From a bacterium (GTDB taxonomy: Bacteria > Krumholzibacteriota > Krumholzibacteriia > Krumholzibacteriales > Krumholzibacteriaceae), in assembly GCA_020350885.1 (NCBI GenBank), contig CP070727.1, positions 2,744,498-2,808,497 of the forward strand: DNA of 64,000 nt, written 5' to 3'. The notes under the pieces were generated by a model. That model saw only the letters and a list, made by a program, of their open reading frames with translations. It ran no database searches and was not told where the DNA came from. The position numbers and the translations under genes were made by a program. Every line of letters starts with the position of its first letter. The stretch's first letter is position 1. Shown piece by piece: positions 35,670 through 45,074 of the stretch.

Positions 35670-37310
35670 CTACAGGCCCATGATCATGCTGCCGGTAATC
35701 CCGGCGGCCGCATCATAGAGGCCGAAGGTACATATCACGGTGAGCTCCCCGGGCAGAAGCTCCGCGGCATACGGCCAGCCGGCGATGACTGCTACGGACG
35801 TCTGCGAACAGCACTTGTGGAGGATATCATATGGAACGGGGCGTCTGCCAACGAGGACGAGAACAGCCGGCGATCCCGGCCCGCCGCTCAACGGGGTGAA
35901 TTCGAAGAGCCTGGACTCCTCACCGCTCCCGGGGACCTCGAATACGGGACCGGGGTGGAGCCGCTCCTGCGAAACAAGCTCGTCAAGATGATCCGCAGAG
36001 ACGTTCCCTTTCTCTCCGGTGCCGGCCAGGATTGAGTGCAGGCATCCAATGAACCTCCGTACGACGTCGTTTTCGAAATCCTCCCGTTCACCAAGGAAGG
36101 TGAGCCTGAATCCGCCATCCCCGCCGACGGGAAGTGCCGCCGAAGGATCCCGGATCACCTGCACGGACTTCTCGGCGATCCGCCGGTACGGTGTGTCGTC
36201 GAAACGGCCTCCACTATCACCCGGAATGTCCCCCACCCTATCCCCCGCGATACGCGCCCTAAGGGCTTCGATCCTTCGATACGATTCCCCATCCCCTAAT
36301 CCGGGCGGCTCGCCCCTACCCCCCCATAACCCGTCAGCCGCTCGTCCCGCATCCTCGAGCTCTGCAAATAGGAGCCCTACCGACCGTGAGAATAGGAGAA
36401 GATCGTTCCCCGCCCCGAAGGCATACCGAAGCAGATCGATCGTGGCATCCCCTCCACGCCTGTCCATCGGCTCCGTCCGGGCGGGTACGTCACCTCCCGG
36501 TACCGCTCGGTGCGCCCCCTCCATCTCGAGTGCATCCGTGATCACCACACCGTGAAATGCCATCCTCTCGCGGAGGAGACGAAGGACGATGTTCGGATCG
36601 AGCGATGCGGGAGGCATACGTTCCGCCATGGCTAGGTGGCCGACCATTACCATATCAGCACCAGCCTCGATTCCCTCTGTGAAGGGAAGGATCTCCCGTC
36701 TTTCGAGCCGCCCTATCGTGGTGCCGAGCACCGGAAGGGTATGGTGCGAATCGGTGCCGGTACCGCCGTGGCCCGGAAAATGCTTGATGCACGTGATGGA
36801 TCCCCCGGCGGCGAATGCGGTAATGGCGCAATGAACCCATTGCGACACCTCGACCCGGTCCTCACCGAACGACCTCGTCCCGATCACGGGATTCAAGGGC
36901 TCCGTGTTGATATCCGCAACGGGGCCCAGGATCGTGTTCACCCCACACAGGGAGAGACGATGAGCGGTCTCTGAGAAGGCCTTATCGCCAAGCGAGTGAT
37001 CGCCAGCCCGGGCGATGGCCATCTGTGCAGGCGGAACACCGATCGCTCTAGCAAGCACCGATATCCTGCCGCCCTCATGGTCCGCCATGATTAGGGGAGG
37101 AAGACCCGAGGACTCCTCGACGATCCGGCTCACCTCCGCCGTAAGCCCCTGTGTCTGCCTCAGGGATGAAACGTTTCTGGAAAAAAGGATGACCCCGGCT
37201 GGTGGATATGCAGAGAGTATTGCACGTTCCGTATCCGAGAGACCGGTTCCCTCGATTCCGACAACGAACCGGCTGGCCATTCGACTGAGGATCGAGCTCG
37301 TCATCTGCAT
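35670..37310 (-). CDS. Glycoside hydrolase family 3, beta-N-acetylhexosaminidase (NagZ-like)
   Basis: 546-aa enzyme that removes N-acetylglucosamine from muropeptides or chitin fragments. The NagZ hallmarks are in place: IMADHEGGRISVL, IKHFPGHGGTGTDSHHTLP (with the Asp/His acid-base pair on the flexible loop, about 176-192) and VVITDALEMEGAHRA with the nucleophile D259. It is longer than single-domain NagZ (about 340 aa); the extra C-terminal 200 residues fit the second GH3 domain of Bacillus-type NagZ. No signal peptide is obvious at MQMTSSILSRMASRF. Start is uncertain: ATG 37310, 37304 and 37280 are all possible and none has a good Shine-Dalgarno. Its neighbours are SpoIID/LytB and an AnmK-like gene, a murein-turnover set. 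Confidence 0.88.
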   Translation of the reverse strand: MQMTSSILSRMASRFVVGIEGTGLSDTERAILSAYPPAGVILFSRNVSSLRQTQGLTAEVSRIVEESSGLPPLIMADHEGGRISVLARAIGVPPAQMAIARAGDHSLGDKAFSETAHRLSLCGVNTILGPVADINTEPLNPVIGTRSFGEDRVEVSQWVHCAITAFAAGGSITCIKHFPGHGGTGTDSHHTLPVLGTTIGRLERREILPFTEGIEAGADMVMVGHLAMAERMPPASLDPNIVLRLLRERMAFHGVVITDALEMEGAHRAVPGGDVPARTEPMDRRGGDATIDLLRYAFGAGNDLLLFSRSVGLLFAELEDAGRAADGLWGGRGEPPGLGDGESYRRIEALRARIAGDRVGDIPGDSGGRFDDTPYRRIAEKSVQVIRDPSAALPVGGDGGFRLTFLGEREDFENDVVRRFIGCLHSILAGTGEKGNVSADHLDELVSQERLHPGPVFEVPGSGEESRLFEFTPLSGGPGSPAVLVLVGRRPVPYDILHKCCSQTSVAVIAGWPYAAELLPGELTVICTFGLYDAAAGITGSMIMGL

Positions 37311-37382
37311 TCACTCGTCGCACGGAGGTCTTCAGCACCGGAGTGCGGTCCGGATGGGCGGAACATGAAGGATTCTCTCGAC

Positions 37383-38693
37383 TCAGTAGAAGCGGACGAT
37401 CACGATGCCGGGATAATAGTGCCCGAGAATCTCCTCTGCCGAATACCCAAACTCCGCCATCCGCACTGCACCGGCCTGGCACATGCCGACACCGTGCCCG
37501 TTTCCACCGCCCACGAGATTCACCGAGACGACCTTCCCCCGTGCCCTCTTCACACTCATCTTGAACAGCGTGCTCTTGAGTATCGCATTGGAGTTTGGAT
37601 CTGGTTTCAACACCCACCGGATCCGATCACCATCGATACGGTACGTACCGTGGGTGGTTACGATTTTGATGGATGTGATCCTTCCGTCCGGGGAGGTGCC
37701 GAGCTGCTTCAGATCGGTCAGCGACCCCACCGCATCGCGCCTGATCTTGAGTTCCCCGGGAAGAGTTTTCTTCAACATGCGCTCGAGTGTATTTCCGCTC
37801 CAGTGCACCCGCCAGCGGAAGTGCGGCGAGCGGCTGCAGAATGAGTTGCTCCCTCCACGTTCCGATGCATCCCTCCCGCCGTGCAGGTAGGGATACGAGT
37901 CCTTCCACGGCCAGCAGATCCTGATATCGGCGGTGTGCCCCCCGCAGCAGGCCGAATAGTACGCCCGGACCGGCTCCCCGCGCCACAATGCCACGCGGCC
38001 CCGTGTCTCGTCGACCGCACGGGAGGCCTCCGGGTCCTCACCATTAACACCCTTGTAGACCTGGTCCATAATCGTGGCCTGCAGGTCGTACATTTCACCT
38101 TTTTTCTCTTCGAGCTTGCTGAGAGCGTAGGACCGCGATGCGATCGCCTGGACGCGGTACGCCTCGAATTGATCCGATTTCAGGTAACCGATCTCCGCCG
38201 GGAGCACCCCTTTGAGGTAGTCATCTATCTCGAGCACGTTGATGGTGATAACTTTACCGTGCACGGGCCTGAATATGAACCCCCCCCGGTACGCCCTTCC
38301 GTTGATATAGATATGCCCCCTACCGTGCGGCACTATCGATACCACCGGAGCATCGAGAATGGCCTCACCACCCCTCTGAAAACGAACAAGTTCCTGGGCG
38401 CACCGGACCGTGAAATCACCGCTTTCCTCGAGGCGCGTCCCCTCGCTCACCTCGAGCTCTCCACCGATATGAAACGATGTCGTCGCCTTTACCCTGACGT
38501 TATTGCGCGCATCGAGGATGAGGACTCGAACCACGGGCGGTCTGTCCAGCGGCACACCGGGTGTCACAACCGGCACGGCCGGCTTCGTGACTTCCGGCCT
38601 CCGCACGACCTCCGGACCACCACACGAAGAGAGTATGAGCGCCAGGGTCAAGGCCATGGCCGTTACGACACAAGTAGTACCGCTCCTTCTCAT
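37383..38693 (-). CDS. SpoIID/LytB-domain lipoprotein
   Basis: 436-aa exported protein with the SpoIID/LytB domain, which cuts or modifies peptidoglycan glycan strands. ATG 38693 starts a lipoprotein signal TTCVVTAMALTLALILSSCGG. The domain spans about residues 160-435: VLEIDDYLKGVLPAEIGYL, AYRVQAIASRSYAL, YYSACCGGHTADI and GGGNGHGVGMCQAGAVRM near the end. The CC motif and final GHGVGMCQ pattern are typical. The frame is open to 38807 because the start region is duplicated upstream. In spore formers SpoIID is a lytic transglycosylase acting on denuded strands; in non-sporulating bacteria LytB-like proteins act in cell-wall turnover. It sits between NagZ and an AnmK-like gene. Confidence 0.88.
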   Translation of the reverse strand: MRRSGTTCVVTAMALTLALILSSCGGPEVVRRPEVTKPAVPVVTPGVPLDRPPVVRVLILDARNNVRVKATTSFHIGGELEVSEGTRLEESGDFTVRCAQELVRFQRGGEAILDAPVVSIVPHGRGHIYINGRAYRGGFIFRPVHGKVITINVLEIDDYLKGVLPAEIGYLKSDQFEAYRVQAIASRSYALSKLEEKKGEMYDLQATIMDQVYKGVNGEDPEASRAVDETRGRVALWRGEPVRAYYSACCGGHTADIRICWPWKDSYPYLHGGRDASERGGSNSFCSRSPHFRWRVHWSGNTLERMLKKTLPGELKIRRDAVGSLTDLKQLGTSPDGRITSIKIVTTHGTYRIDGDRIRWVLKPDPNSNAILKSTLFKMSVKRARGKVVSVNLVGGGNGHGVGMCQAGAVRMAEFGYSAEEILGHYYPGIVIVRFY

Positions 38694-38697
38694 CCTT

Positions 38698-38820
38698 ATC
38701 AACCTCGGATCTTGACCCAACAGCAGCACGATATCATACACGTGTAACTGCCCACTCACATCACCCTCATCAACCTCGGATTTTGATCCGATAGCAGCAC
38801 CATACACGTGTAATTATCCA
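38698..38820. repeat. Duplicated upstream region with two TACACGTGTA palindromes
   Basis: Two copies of a segment starting ATCAACCTCGGAT lie at 38698-38751 and 38769-38820, offset by 71 bp. Each carries the perfect palindrome TACACGTGTA (38737-38746 and 38803-38812). On the minus strand both copies also contain a GAGGTTGAT-(G/A)AGG run that serves as the ribosome-binding region of the SpoIID/LytB gene in the nearer copy. The palindromes could bind a dimeric regulator. This is an observation from sequence; no regulator is known. Confidence 0.55.
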
Positions 38821-38861
38821 CCGCAACCGGCGGACATGAAGAACCAGCGAGAGGTTACTCC

Positions 38862-39572
38862 TCATGGAGGGAAGAAAAACTCGCCACAGAGGACGGCTTC
38901 GCCACCAGCCGTCGAGGTCCCCGTGCTCTTCAGCGCCCGGAGGCTCGGCCGCCCTTTCCCCTCACCGGTACCGCCGACCTCACAGGCCTCGCTGCTCTCG
39001 TGGTGAAGTGATTCATTCGCCAGGAGGGCAACAGCGACCGCCTCACGAACCTCACTGTCGAGACCGAACCGGTCCATCATGTCATCGACCATCCCCTGTA
39101 GTATCGGTTCCTTCACCGGAAGGAGCCCGCCCTTGGCGTTTTCAACGCCTATCAGGAACCGGCTGGCAACCGTGCAGTTGGTCATCTCGCTGAAAACGGA
39201 AGGGTCGTTCGGGAAGCTCCGGCTGCCGATCTCCATACATTGCAGTCCAATGAGATCGATCCAGCCGGACGGTGTCCCAACCTGCTCGAGAGTCCCCTCG
39301 AAGAGCTGGAAAAGATGATGCAACACGAGGAAGTTGATCCCTGCCGTTTCTTCGGAATCGAGTTCGGACTCCCGTTCGAGCGCTTCGAGTGTCGCAAGGA
39401 GCTCCCCCGGAAGTGGATAGCTGCGGAATCCGTGCAAGTCGAGTATGGTCTCATTGCCATACCCGCTCACCTCGACCACTGCTGCACCCAATCGCCCCGG
39501 TGTATTGCCGGTCTCGATACCGACGATGATCCGCTTCTTCTTCTCCTTCAACGCATTCAGATGCTTGTCCAA
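38862..39572 (-). CDS. Degenerate AnmK-like protein (anhydro-N-acetylmuramic acid kinase homologue)
   Basis: 236-aa protein, much shorter than AnmK (about 370 aa). The N terminus reads IIVGIETGNTPGRLGAAVVE, which lines up with the AnmK start G-L-M-S-G-T-S-x-D-G-x-D but has lost the SGTSxDG residues. SYPLPGELLATLEAL matches the AnmK 'PLP' segment, and the GHxGQT motif with the catalytic aspartate is replaced by DLIGLQCMEIGS. The C-terminal part, FGLDSEVREAVAVALLANESL, matches the AnmK ending where a helix carries EAxAFAxLA. A short low-complexity tail follows. It lies with NagZ and SpoIID/LytB genes, the usual AnmK neighbourhood. Loss of the active-site motifs suggests it is not a kinase. The assignment rests on pattern and context. 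Confidence 0.6.
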   Translation of the reverse strand: MDKHLNALKEKKKRIIVGIETGNTPGRLGAAVVEVSGYGNETILDLHGFRSYPLPGELLATLEALERESELDSEETAGINFLVLHHLFQLFEGTLEQVGTPSGWIDLIGLQCMEIGSRSFPNDPSVFSEMTNCTVASRFLIGVENAKGGLLPVKEPILQGMVDDMMDRFGLDSEVREAVAVALLANESLHHESSEACEVGGTGEGKGRPSLRALKSTGTSTAGGEAVLCGEFFFPP

Positions 39573-39873
39573 GTGATTACCTCCGAATCGAAACCAACCG
39601 GATACCCGCTATACTATCCGCTCATAGCTTCAATACTCCGTTGCCGCCCGGATCCGTGTTCCGCCCCTACCTGTAATGAAGCGGCTGAAGAGTGTGTATC
39701 CGACCCGACAAGGGCATCATAAAGAAGAAGGGAAAGATGGGTAAAGGGATTTTTCGGCATGCCCGGCACTCAGGCTTCGCGGACCTGTTATGTGATTGTA
39801 CGACAATACATTACACCGGCTGCACCGGCCTTTAATCTCTTTGGATGGATAATGGGAATGACGAACGTACCAG
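39573..39873. other. Spacer of about 300 bp, no gene seen
   Basis: It separates two leftward genes. No coding frame stands out. Short inverted CCGG elements near 39815-39830 are too weak to call a terminator. It should hold the AnmK-like gene's promoter. Confidence 0.4.
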
Positions 39874-42800
39874 CTATTCCAGCTTCACGCATTTTCCTGT
39901 CATCGTGAGCTCCGTGCCTCCCAGAACCACCTGCAGGAAATAGATGTAGGTCCCGTTCGCAATCCGATCTCCCGCCGAATCCCGTCCGTCCCAGTAGACG
40001 GAATTGGGCAACGGATAGAGTGCGGCATCGAGCTCACGGGACTCGAGTTCGAACCTTCTGATGTGTGTGCCGCTCACATTGTATATATCAATGCTTCCTG
40101 CCTCCACGGGAAGGTTCAGCGTGTAGACGATGTTCGTTCCTTCGCTGAACGGATTGGGGAATGCGAAGCTCTCCATCTCGAGCTGATCGCCGGTCACTGT
40201 GAAGAAGAAGTCCTTCAAAAAGTCTCCGACCTTCACGGTGAGCTTCTGATCTCCCGCCGAGAAGGTGTATCTGAAGGCGGCCTCCCAGTGCAGGGAATCC
40301 TCGGGATCGGGGACGGTGAAACTGACACCGGTCATTTCGACATCGTTGAGCAGGAGAACCGGCTCCTGCGAGAGGTATGCTGGGAAATCGACCTCAAGCC
40401 GGAACCTTCCCGTAGGGGGCGATTCCACGCCCGGTGTGATCTCGATGTTGTCTTTGTAGAAAAGCGACACGGATGTTTCGAACGGGATCTCCAGATACCC
40501 CACCTCGACACCCTCGGGAGAGTCGACCCTGAAGACTATCATCCCGTCCTCGAGGTTCACCGTGTAGTCGAGATCGGCACGGTATGAGCGTGCATAGGTT
40601 TTATCCTCGTCCGTAAGAGGTGTAATCTCAAGCGTATCGGTTCGGTCGTCCCCATCAACGAAACATCTGATCGCGCCGAGGGCTATCACATCGCTCGCTA
40701 AAAACCGTATCGTACAGTCATTGGTTCCGTTCATGGCCCTGAACGAATCGGCGGCCACCGATACCCAGCCATCCCCCCAGTTCGCCTCGAGTGTCATGAG
40801 CGGTGGGCCCGGATCGAGCCTCGTCATCGGATCGCCGAGAAGCAGGTACCTGAGAACCTGCCGGTATCCGTACGAGGTGCTGCCTATATGTTCGATCTCA
40901 GCCTTGGTGATCGCTTCGCCGAGTATCCAGTGAGAACCCGTATACTCCTTCAACGGGGGTACGGAATCACTTGGAGGATCCTGGAAGATGACTCTGTGCA
41001 TCCGTTCGCAGAAGCGGGCGTTCTCGCTGAGGTACTCGTATCCGGTACTGGCGTAGGATGCCACCGATCCCTTTCCCGGTTTGAATAGAATCTGTTCACT
41101 GAAGCAGTCCCCGTTCGGGCCGTCGTAGGTGCGCTGGAGCTCGTTTAGGGGTGCGAATTCGCTGATGTGGCATCCCACGCCGATAAAGATATTCAATCTG
41201 TTATTTATGGCCAGACTGTCGAGGTCGTCGTACTGCGCGAAGGTCGCAAACCCGGCCTCTGTTGTCAATGTGGATCGGTTCGCATGCCCCTGGAAGGTGA
41301 AAAGGAGACTTCCCTCGTTCAAACGCCGGATGAGGTACGGTGTGAAGTAGGTGCGCGTCGTATCGTTCGCCCTGGAGTAGACTGCCGGCCCTGACTCCGA
41401 ATTATTCTCGTGTGCCCCGTCGGTCCAGTGCGACAGGAATAGCCTCTGGATATCGAAGCCGCCCGGGAGTGCATCGTCGATCCAATCTGCGATCCTGCCC
41501 ATACTCGACTCGAACTCGTTTTCATAGTACCGGTACCGGTAGTCACTGCCCCTCCCTGACCACGAATCGTCCGAAAAGAGAATGACCCGGCGCCGCCATG
41601 TTTCATCCTGAGAGGATTGCTCGAAGTGTATGAGCTTTGAACGTATCGCCCGCAACTCGCTATCGGATCCCACCGGGAAGCGGCCCAGAAAGACATCGGG
41701 GAAGCTATCGCTCCCGTCCTCATCGAGGAAGGAATACCACCGGTCGGAAGCAACAACCTCATCATCGTACGACTGGCTGATCACCCCGACGGAATAGGTG
41801 TATGTAGGAACGAAATCAGGGCCGGAGGCGGCTACGATCCGTTTTCTGTCCTCGTTACTATCCCCGACGAGCAGCACAAACTCGACGCCCCATTGGTCCA
41901 CCCCATACCTGAGAAAGCGCTTGATCGCCTGACAGGAGGGCAGACCGCCGTTAAACTCGTCGTACACATCGGCGACATCGACCGTCAGTATCCGGTAGCC
42001 GCCATTGCTGCGTCGCCATTCGGCGTACACACGCATCGAATCTACGAAATCGGCATGGGACACGATGAGGGCGTCGTATGGACCCGTCTCTTCACGGATA
42101 TGGGATGGACTGTCGATCGAGACCATCCCGGTCGGAATGTACTCTCCCATATTATCCCCGAGCAGGATGAAGTGGCCGTCCGCATCGGACTCGATGTTGA
42201 AGGTGCAGGTGTAGGTCTCTCCGTCCTGCGTGTAGAATTCGGAAGGCAGCTTAATATAGCGAGGGCTCCCGAGATCGGTAATATCGAGCAGGTATCCTTC
42301 GTTAATGGAAAATCCCGGTATCGTGACCGTTGCGGTATTGATGATGGGGCTTTCCTGAATAGAGAACTCGAGCATGTCGTCGTAGGATACGAAGCTGCGC
42401 GGGTAGGTGACGGAGAAATCGTTTACGAGAAAGCCGTAGGTCACATCGGTCCGGATAACGAGCTCGTTCTCGCCATCTGTGAGCCAATCGGATGTAACCG
42501 CCTCGTAGTTGAATGTGAAATCACTTTTCGAATTGATCGTTTCCACACCGAGCAGGTGCTCCCCGGTACCCGAATTCCTCACGGATATCTCGAGATGTTC
42601 CTCGTTGATATCATACCGGGTCCCTGTCACTCGAACGGTTACAGAAAACGTTCTCGAGGGTACCGGATCATGCACCGTAAACGGAAGGGCGATCTCCAAT
42701 TCCACATATCCTGTCACGTAGTTGAAGTCGCTGGCGCCGGGCCGGGCCCTTTTATGATAGTACGTATCCGTCCTCCCATGGACCGTATACTGGGACTCCA

Positions 42801-43902
42801 CGGGGATCATGCCGCTCTCGGCGGGAAGCGGTGGACGTTCCACCCAGAGCGCCCCGGGTACCTCCTCCTCGAGCCACACCGTGTTGTTGTCGGTGAACGA
42901 TGCATCCGTATCTCCCGCTTCCGTATCGTCCTTGATTCCCAGCACATAGAAGATCATACGGTCGTCCCCATCGAAGAATCCGGTATTGGGAGAGCTTCCC
43001 TCGATAACAAGCAGTGGAATATCCACTTCCCGCAGGAGATCGGGCTCCGTCTCATCGTAGTAGTACTTCTTCATTGCGAAGAAACCAGTGGGAAGGTTCG
43101 GTGACAGCAGCCCGGCATCAATCAATGAATCCGCCCTGAGGCTGTAGAGGCCGGTCTCGTGTATGGCGATCTTGAGCTTTTTACCCGCCTCGTACGGCTT
43201 CCGCATGCTCCGTCTCGGCCTGAGCTGCCTCCTGAAGCGTGAGACATCCTCCGGATTGACCAGCAGGTCACTATAGAGCCTATCCCACGCACCGGAACCG
43301 GACGGCGGCCTCAGAAGATCCTCCATCTCAACAGCACCTCGATCGTACCCGTCGAACTCCACCCGGATAGAAAGTCTGCGCACCAGTGTCAAGCCGCCGC
43401 TGTCGATACGGATCGGATTAACCCTCACGGGCAGCACGCGTTGCCGTCCCATAAAGGAGGGATCCCCCGACTCGATTACAGGGGGGGGACCGCTCTCCGC
43501 CCACGGATCGGATGGATGGAAGACCTCGGTGACCGGAATGCCGTTCTCCCCCTCGATGAACCGTTCCCCGGGCACCCGGACCAGTCGAAGATCTCCGAGC
43601 TTCTCGGTTTCCAGAACGGTGAATGTCACACGCACGTCCCCCCGGGGAGGGACGGCGATATAAAAGGACCTGCCGGGCACCTCAACCGCACCAGGGGGCG
43701 AAAAGGAACCGTATCCCGGAAGGTACAGGCGGACATGTCCCTCGCCGGCCGGGACGATTCCAGGCTGCGGTACCTCGACTTCGAAGGTGACTGAACGCAC
43801 CCCGGTAGACGTGATACGGACCTCCCGAGACGATGCCATGCCTCCCGCACAATACAGGACGGCAACAACCAGGGCCGTGACGAGGCATGTATCTTTCCTC
43901 AT
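39874..43902 (-). CDS. Secreted C25 (gingipain-type) cysteine peptidase with C-terminal sorting domain
   Basis: 1342-aa exported peptidase. ATG 43902, with AGGAAA upstream, starts a signal peptide (DTCLVTALVVAVLYCAGG). An N-terminal Ig-like region resembles the gingipain propeptide (about 30-230). The C25 domain spans about residues 600-1000: LIVSHADFVDSMRVYAEWRR, FVLLVGDSNEDRK, the catalytic histidine H873 in FTFQGHANRSTL and the catalytic cysteine C911 in FIGVGCHISEF. Ig-like domains follow and the C terminus has FAFPNPFSEGTNIVYTLNL and SVYWDGRDSAGDRIANGTY, a FlgD-like sorting tail ending GKCVKLE. Gingipains are classical type IX secretion cargo. Cleavage specificity cannot be told. Confidence 0.9.
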   Translation of the reverse strand: MRKDTCLVTALVVAVLYCAGGMASSREVRITSTGVRSVTFEVEVPQPGIVPAGEGHVRLYLPGYGSFSPPGAVEVPGRSFYIAVPPRGDVRVTFTVLETEKLGDLRLVRVPGERFIEGENGIPVTEVFHPSDPWAESGPPPVIESGDPSFMGRQRVLPVRVNPIRIDSGGLTLVRRLSIRVEFDGYDRGAVEMEDLLRPPSGSGAWDRLYSDLLVNPEDVSRFRRQLRPRRSMRKPYEAGKKLKIAIHETGLYSLRADSLIDAGLLSPNLPTGFFAMKKYYYDETEPDLLREVDIPLLVIEGSSPNTGFFDGDDRMIFYVLGIKDDTEAGDTDASFTDNNTVWLEEEVPGALWVERPPLPAESGMIPVESQYTVHGRTDTYYHKRARPGASDFNYVTGYVELEIALPFTVHDPVPSRTFSVTVRVTGTRYDINEEHLEISVRNSGTGEHLLGVETINSKSDFTFNYEAVTSDWLTDGENELVIRTDVTYGFLVNDFSVTYPRSFVSYDDMLEFSIQESPIINTATVTIPGFSINEGYLLDITDLGSPRYIKLPSEFYTQDGETYTCTFNIESDADGHFILLGDNMGEYIPTGMVSIDSPSHIREETGPYDALIVSHADFVDSMRVYAEWRRSNGGYRILTVDVADVYDEFNGGLPSCQAIKRFLRYGVDQWGVEFVLLVGDSNEDRKRIVAASGPDFVPTYTYSVGVISQSYDDEVVASDRWYSFLDEDGSDSFPDVFLGRFPVGSDSELRAIRSKLIHFEQSSQDETWRRRVILFSDDSWSGRGSDYRYRYYENEFESSMGRIADWIDDALPGGFDIQRLFLSHWTDGAHENNSESGPAVYSRANDTTRTYFTPYLIRRLNEGSLLFTFQGHANRSTLTTEAGFATFAQYDDLDSLAINNRLNIFIGVGCHISEFAPLNELQRTYDGPNGDCFSEQILFKPGKGSVASYASTGYEYLSENARFCERMHRVIFQDPPSDSVPPLKEYTGSHWILGEAITKAEIEHIGSTSYGYRQVLRYLLLGDPMTRLDPGPPLMTLEANWGDGWVSVAADSFRAMNGTNDCTIRFLASDVIALGAIRCFVDGDDRTDTLEITPLTDEDKTYARSYRADLDYTVNLEDGMIVFRVDSPEGVEVGYLEIPFETSVSLFYKDNIEITPGVESPPTGRFRLEVDFPAYLSQEPVLLLNDVEMTGVSFTVPDPEDSLHWEAAFRYTFSAGDQKLTVKVGDFLKDFFFTVTGDQLEMESFAFPNPFSEGTNIVYTLNLPVEAGSIDIYNVSGTHIRRFELESRELDAALYPLPNSVYWDGRDSAGDRIANGTYIYFLQVVLGGTELTMTGKCVKLE

Positions 43903-44127
43903 GCGGCGTTTCCTAACCAACAATACTCTCCTTGCTTTCAGGGGTGCCAGTCAGGGGCTATTGTGGCGATATGAATAATCCTTCCTTCTCTCTAAAATGT
44001 AGTGAGCACGGGAACCGGGGACAAGATAAAAATTTCGTTACCGATAAAACGATACCTTCTTATCCATCTTCCCGGTGAGCATGGGGCTGCTGAGCAAGGA
44101 TCGGCGTGTCGATGTACGAATACAAAA

Positions 44128-44153
44128 GGGGTTCCCCTCAACAGGGGAACCCC
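44128..44153 (-). terminator. Rho-independent terminator after the 44198-44755 gene
   Basis: An 11-bp perfect stem (44128-44138 with 44143-44153, GGGGTTCCCCT with AGGGGAACCCC) with a 4-nt loop. On the minus strand it is followed by TTTTGTATT. It lies 45 bp after the stop of the small cysteine-rich protein gene. Confidence 0.8.
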
Positions 44154-44197
44154 CTCTATCATTTCACGCTTCCTGCAAAGCGATCGAAAGACCGTTC

Positions 44198-44755
44198 CTA
44201 CTTGAACTGATCCTTGATCGCTCCCCAGCTTGCTTCCTCCGTGCCAACGCAATCGGGCGGCGGGCACTCCTGGTTAAGCAACAGCTTCGTGTGTACAACG
44301 GCGCACTCTGTCGGATAGCCAGGATCACAGTTCGCAAACTGCACACATTCGATATTGGGATCCGGATGTTTCACGATCGAGATATCGGTCGCAGTCGGAT
44401 CGGTGACCCAAAGTGCCTGGTGGAACGGCCATATCCATGTCCAATGGCAATCAGCGAAACAGACGCTCATTCCGGTATCGAGCGTTCCGAGGGTCACGGA
44501 GACCAACGGGTTCGTCGTGACTGTGCTCTGAATGACATTGGCGGGATATACACACATGAACTCGGCACAGATCATACCCTTTAAACTGGGAAGGCACCAG
44601 ATCCACATCTCAACCGGATAGAAGCCCTCACCGGTCACACAGCAGGTTACGTGCTCATCGGTATACAGGCCAATGTATCCGTGTGGAGGAAGCTGCGCCA
44701 ATGCAGCGCCTGAGAGAAACAGGACCGCGAGCGCAAGCAGTAAAGCTTTCTTCAT
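44198..44755 (-). CDS. Small exported cysteine-rich protein, new family
   Basis: 185-aa protein with signal peptide MKKALLLALAVLFLSGAALA and a cysteine-rich mature part. I do not recognise a named family. The mature domain resembles the N-terminal domain of the exoprotein at 56406-58754: shared elements are GLYxDE, a Cys pair, G-x-G-F, VEMWxWC, YPxNxI with TVT, GTLxxG, and DCxxxWxWPFHQ. This shared pattern and the conserved cysteines suggest a disulfide-stabilised extracellular domain. CAGGAGA lies just before ATG 44755. It ends with PPPDCVGTEEASWGAIKDQF. A strong terminator follows, so it is transcribed alone or with a short upstream unit. Function is unknown. Confidence 0.8.
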   Translation of the reverse strand: MKKALLLALAVLFLSGAALAQLPPHGYIGLYTDEHVTCCVTGEGFYPVEMWIWCLPSLKGMICAEFMCVYPANVIQSTVTTNPLVSVTLGTLDTGMSVCFADCHWTWIWPFHQALWVTDPTATDISIVKHPDPNIECVQFANCDPGYPTECAVVHTKLLLNQECPPPDCVGTEEASWGAIKDQFK

Positions 44756-45074
44756 CTCTTCACTTCTCCTGGTGTCATGCCTAGTAAGTCAATCCAAGTT
44801 TTACCAGCACTGCCCGTTTCACATGCATGGAAGAGTGTGGTGTTTAGCAATCGTGACACTTCTTGCTATACTCTAGCCACCACCCCTTCCCCTCGTGGCC
44901 TCGTGGCTGGATGAACGATCCATCACCCAGCCACAGCCTACGAATGTTGTTCACCTATACTTCGAAAGTAATGCCAATGCGTAACAGCAATACCTTCTTT
45001 ACAATCCAACTCCCTCGCAGCATCCCTATAGACGAATGTATCAACAGGGTCGCCAGATCGTACTTGGTGAGCGA
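44756..45074. other. Spacer between two exported-protein genes
   Basis: No gene or repeat is seen in this 319-bp stretch. It should carry the promoter of the 44198 gene and the end of the 45075 transcript; no clear terminator hairpin was found. Confidence 0.4.

Noticed and set aside
41893-43104. Long rightward open frame (403 codons) opposite the C25 peptidase gene
   Set aside because: Lies wholly antisense to a gene with clear domains; residue composition (many His, Arg, Val) is typical of a shadow frame in GC-rich DNA.
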